Positions 59,880 to 64,000 of a DNA stretch of 64,000 nucleotides are shown piece after piece. The stretch is from Erythrophleum ivorense (Eukaryota > Streptophyta > Magnoliopsida > Fabales > Fabaceae). The stretch spans positions 2,170,001-2,234,000 of the forward strand of contig JAIUCV010000116.1 in assembly GCA_026724425.1 (NCBI GenBank), in the 5' to 3' direction. The notes beneath the pieces were generated by a model. It was not told the DNA's origin. It did not search any database and saw only the letters and a list, made by a program, of their open reading frames with translations. How positions within the stretch are numbered: position 1 is the first letter of the stretch; every line of letters begins with the position of its first letter. A program made the translations under genes and the position numbers.

Positions 59880-61930
59880 CACAGTGAGATTGAACTATTG
59901 CCAATTAATATATACATTGGAACAATATTTAAGTTAGAATTAGTAAATGATGACCATAATAATAATAACTATAAAAGAATGATTTTTGATGTAGCTGGTC
60001 ATAACTTCAATGTTGGTAGCTATGATGAAGTAAATCATGATGATAACATCAATCAGGTTAAGGAGCCTCTAAACTTAGAAGCTTAAAATTTGTTTGATTT
60101 ATTGAATATGTATCATCAATCACTGTGGCCAAGATGCACCAATGAGTCTAAGCTGTCTGTTATTATGCAAATGTTAAGTGTTAAATATGATAGTAATATC
60201 TCAAAGTATAATTTTAATTAATTTGTAGTCTTATAAAAAATAGTTGTCCTCTTATGTCATACCCAATAATTGGTGCATAAAGAATGAACTAGTATTAAAA
60301 CTTGGTCTTTTTGCTTAAAAAATTGATGTTTGCATTATGTTGTATTACAAAGATAATATAAACAAGATAATGTATAAATTTTGTAGAGCATTTTGATATA
60401 AAAATAGCCAACTTGATAGAAGAAAAAGTTATGAGGATATTTCAATAAAAAGAATATATTATTTAATAATTACTCCTAAATTACAAGGGCTTTATGCCTC
60501 AATAAGCTCTGCCAAGTAAGTACAATGGCATTAGAATAATAGAAAGCATGAATGTATACTTCGTCATCCATCACATGGAAAAGCATAGAAACATTTGAAT
60601 TGGGTATATTCAAAATTTGCCATGCAACCACAAAATGTTAGACAGGGCCTGAACAAATGGGTTCACTACTTATAGTCAATTTCCCTCACCATATTCATGC
60701 TGGCTAATAATAATGACTTCTTACTATCTCCCTCTTGAATTGTCCATAGCTTTTCCTTAGTTATTTTTAACTTCAATTATTCTTGAATTACAAAATTCCA
60801 AAACTAATATTAATGTATTTCTAAAACCATTAATTGATGAGTTAAAATTATTATGAAAGGAAGGAGTACCAACATATGGCGTCTCAAAAAAGCAAAATTT
60901 TCAAATAAGAACAGCATTAACATGGATGATAAACGACTTTCTAAAATATTGTCAAGGTAGAGTATTGATGGAAAGTTAGCTTATCCTTATTATATGTACA
61001 ACTCAAAAGCTTTTACTATAAAATATAAGGGAAAGAACTCATAGTTCAATTATCATCAATTACTTCTTCTAATGAACCATGTTCTTTAAAGGAATAACAA
61101 TACTTTCAAGAAACATAGAGTTGAAAATGATTCCTCTCATTCGAGATTAAATGGAGAAGAATTGTGACAACATATGAGTACTCTTCCTAAAATAGTATAT
61201 TAAGGGTTTTTTAGATTACCTATCCATAGGCAATAACAGAACTATATGAAATAGAGCATATTTTAGGAGTTTTCATATTGGAAACATCTATTACTTTGAC
61301 ATAATCTCGATGTCATGCACATTGAGAAAAATGTGTTTGATAGTATATTTAACATTGTTATGGATGTTAAGACGAAGACTAAATATAACATAAAACCCAA
61401 GATAGATTTGAAGGAATATTGTAGGAGAGAGATTTATAGTTGCAATAATTAGCTAATGAAAAAGTGGTCAAACTAAAAGTCAAGTTCACTTTCATACTTG
61501 ATTAAAGAAGAGCTATCTGTGAATAGGTAAAAGGATTAAAAATGTCTAATGGGTGTTCCTCAAATGTGTCCAAATATTTAGACTTAAAGCAAAAAAGTTA
61601 TTTGTACTTAAAAGTCATAAATGTTATATCTTTATGAAATTTTTATTGTCAATAGATTTTAGTGTATTTCCTTGGTAAATTTGGAAACTTATAATCGGGT
61701 TGAGTCAATTCTTGAGTTGAATTGATTTTTTAAAGAATTGTGTTTAGTGACATTCAAAGTGGATGATTTAATGCAAATGGAATGCAACATTCCTATTATT
61801 CTATGCAACTTAAAAAGAAAATTTTCACATAGATTCTTTGATTCTATGGAATATTTATTAATCCATTTGTCATTTGAAGCTAGGATTAGTAGCCTAATTC
61901 AATATCAATGGATATATCTATTTAAAAGGT
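59880..61930 (+). pseudogene. CACTA transposase (TNP2/TNPD-like) relic
   Basis: Translation across frames recovers, in family order: NLFDLLNMYHQSLWPRC, KLSVIMQMLSVKY, KIDVCIMLYYKD, RHPSHGKA, FAMQPQNVRQGLN, VFLKPLIDELKLL, TALTWMINDF, HNLDVMHIEKNVFDSI and ECNIPIILCNLKRKF, ending LIQYQWIYLFKR at about 61932. These are the landmarks of Transposase_21-type CACTA transposases. There are stops and shifts every 50-150 bases, so it is inactive. Confidence 0.88.
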
Positions 61931-62599
61931 AATTGATATTTAGGTGATATTGTACCTAGTTAGATGTTGTTTGTCTCCAGTTACTTGTCATCTTGTCAAT
62001 ATAACTAAAGTTTGAATAGATTGAATTTTAGTATTCTATATGTACTTTTTTAAAAAAAATTTTGTGTATATAGCCTCCCATTCTACACTAAAGCATCACA
62101 CACATGAAAGCATTTTCATCTCTCATTATGCACATGAAGCATTTTCATCTTTTATAGGCTCTTAGACTCTCACTCTCTCTTAATCTCTCTTATTCCTTAA
62201 TCAATCTCTTTTTTGTACAAAAGTTAGTGTTCATTTATATTCATTTTATTTAATTATTTTTATTTTATATTTAAAATAATTTTTATCTAGATAAATTTTT
62301 TTATCTCTCAAATTATTTAATTTTTTAATCCAAATATCTCAAGTAAAAACATCATCAAGCAAGGGACGATCACAACCTCAAAACACTCATCACCTAATGC
62401 ATAAAGAGAATCAAGCTCAAGTTCCAAGGACAAATCAAAAATAATTTATTGAATCAGATGGTGATAAATTACTACTTACTTTTTGTTTATTATTTAAATT
62501 TGTTATAACTTTTAATCATTTATAAATTTAATTAATACATGTTTATTTTATGTAAATTTAAACCAAATAATGATACAACTCATTCTTGCATAATAAATA

Positions 62600-63742
62600 T
62601 TTTTTAAAGTAAATATGAAGAGGTTTGGAATAGTTGGAGAGATGTTTCTCCAGAATATCAAAATTTATGATTTTTAGAATTTTAGGTGATTTTTCTTAAT
62701 CATTTATTAGATTATGATATTATTGTGTTTTTTTAATTAATAATTGAAACATCTATTTTTTAATAGAAATATTATCGGAGTCCCCAAGTATTATTATTAT
62801 AATCCTGAATATCACAATCGAATTTATTTAAATTGAAAGAAAAAAGTAATTGACCATTTAAGAGATCTAATCAGTGATGCTCAAAAATCTTGAAAAAAAA
62901 AACCTGAATGAATTGAATAATCCTTTTGGGATGAACTATGTAGAAAGTGAGCCACTGAAAAAGTTTTAATCAAGCAATGCACAAATGAAAAGGAATAGAG
63001 CATCCACCTTTGAGTTTGGTTCATATCAACATAGAGGAGGTTCTATTTTAATGTTTGAGCATGCAAGGAAATTGGTAATTACTTTTATTTTTTCAAATTC
63101 TTACTTATTATTTAAAATATATATGTCTGACTAGTAAAATTTTATTTTACAAGCATGAGAATTGGAGAGAGCCCTAACATATTTTGAGCTTTTTCTTAGG
63201 ACTCATAGATTAGTTGGCATTTGGGTGGATTAAAAAATTTTGAAATTATATATAAGTGTCTTTTAATATTTAATTTATATTTGTTATTAAGATTTTATAA
63301 TTTTGACTTCTTTTATTCAACTCAAAAATAAGTATCAAAAAGAAAAAAATGCAATGGAAACTAAAGGAGAAAATATATCAAAATTGAATTTATGAATGAA
63401 GGCTTCAAGAGGAAAGAAAAAAAGGCTTTGTATATGGTTTAGGGAGTATATCATATGATATATTTGAAAATCCAATGTTTGGATACTCCCACTCTCAATA
63501 TCCAACATACAATTGCTCTGAATATATACAAGAAATGACAAGAAAAGAATTTTTAACTTTTTCAATACAAAGTCACAATGCTAAGCATAAAGAACTAAGG
63601 AGATAAATCAAAACACTTATACAACAATTAAATTTTTTCATACAACATTGAAGTCAAGATGAACCCGGTCTAAGTTCTAGACATAAGCTAGATATATCTC
63701 ATATTAATAGAGATAATGAAGAGGAGGATGAGGATGAGGAGT
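62600..63742 (+). pseudogene. CACTA second-ORF relic (Ptta/En-Spm, TNPA-like)
   Basis: Pieces include VWNSWRDVSPEY-like text near 62610-62660, NRASTFEFGSYQHRGGSI near 63000 and GKKKGFVYGLGSISYDIFE at about 63410-63460, ending in an acidic tail DNEEEDEDEE and a TGA near 63742. The order matches the plant Ptta/En-Spm transposase-associated family that follows TNP2 in CACTA elements. Stops and shifts are frequent. Confidence 0.7.
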
Positions 63743-64000
63743 GATTGTTAATTTAATTTATGTAATTTAATTTGAAGGAATATTATTTTATATTCAAAAT
63801 TTTTTTATTCTCATTTTGTTTATATTTAATATTTTTTACTTCATAAATTTATATATCATATATGTTCAGATACTAAAGTTAATAATATATATATACATAT
63901 TAAAGTTAATAATAATAATAATAATAATAAAAATATATATATATAACTTTCATCTATATAAATTTCATTTCAATTACTAAATTACCAAATTTTTGTTCCC

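Larger units (their letters stand above)
58258..64000 (+). mobile_element. Decayed CACTA (En/Spm) transposon, right end outside the window
   Basis: CACTACAACAATG at 58258 is a standard CACTA 5' terminus. It is followed by about 1.5 kb of non-coding AT-rich DNA with a CT-rich stretch at 59045-59160, then relics of both CACTA proteins on the plus strand. No inverted terminus (would end GTAGTG) appears before 64000, so the element probably continues past the edge. Confidence 0.75.

Noticed and set aside
1..64000. tRNA, rRNA, snoRNA, CRISPR arrays, operons or bacterial-type systems.
   Set aside because: None were recognised on either strand. The content is ordinary plant nuclear sequence, though small RNA genes could be missed without a covariance-model search.

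Overview
The window is eudicot nuclear DNA. It has AT-rich introns with GT-AG borders, abundant microsatellites and decayed transposons, and plant-specific gene families. It holds one very large gene, one small intact gene, and a great deal of transposon debris. I see no prokaryotic, organellar or CRISPR-like content.

Positions 1-2600 are AT-rich intergenic DNA with at most a doubtful exon at the extreme left. From 2692 to 45140 on the plus strand lies a complete MDN1 (midasin) gene, the giant dynein-like AAA+ ATPase that strips assembly factors from pre-60S ribosomes in nucleolus and nucleoplasm. I traced 77 coding exons (about 16.5 kb, roughly 5,490 codons): N-terminal domain, six AAA modules, a long linker, a D/E-rich region and a C-terminal MIDAS domain. 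The promoter carries a telo-box, the usual mark of plant ribosome-biogenesis genes. Almost every exon keeps a perfect frame and canonical borders. The exception is 11.13-13.18 kb (AAA2/AAA3), where about 20 single-base indels and two in-frame stops cluster, most likely a local assembly-quality defect. One GC-AG intron and one 50-bp intron are present. Introns host two LINE tails, MITE-like elements, two copies of a short LTR-like repeat (one split by a MITE) and local tandem duplications.

From 45.1 to 55.4 kb is a transposon graveyard. Two copies of a block of about 1.3-1.7 kb (46.2-48.0 and 52.3-53.8 kb) carry the 3' end of an ankyrin/PGG gene joined to the end of a minus-strand hAT transposase relic. 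Between them lie a fragment resembling a REX4-type exonuclease and a well-delimited 1.35-kb Mutator-like element with terminal inverted repeats of about 210 bp and an 8-9 bp target duplication.

At 55564-57681 is an intact two-exon gene for a 494-residue ankyrin-repeat, four-helix PGG membrane protein (BDA1/ITN1/ACD6 type). Paired W-boxes precede it and it is the apparent parent of the broken copies upstream. From 58258 to the right edge is a decayed CACTA (En/Spm) transposon: its 5' terminus, then a TNP2-like transposase relic and a second-ORF relic, both on the plus strand.
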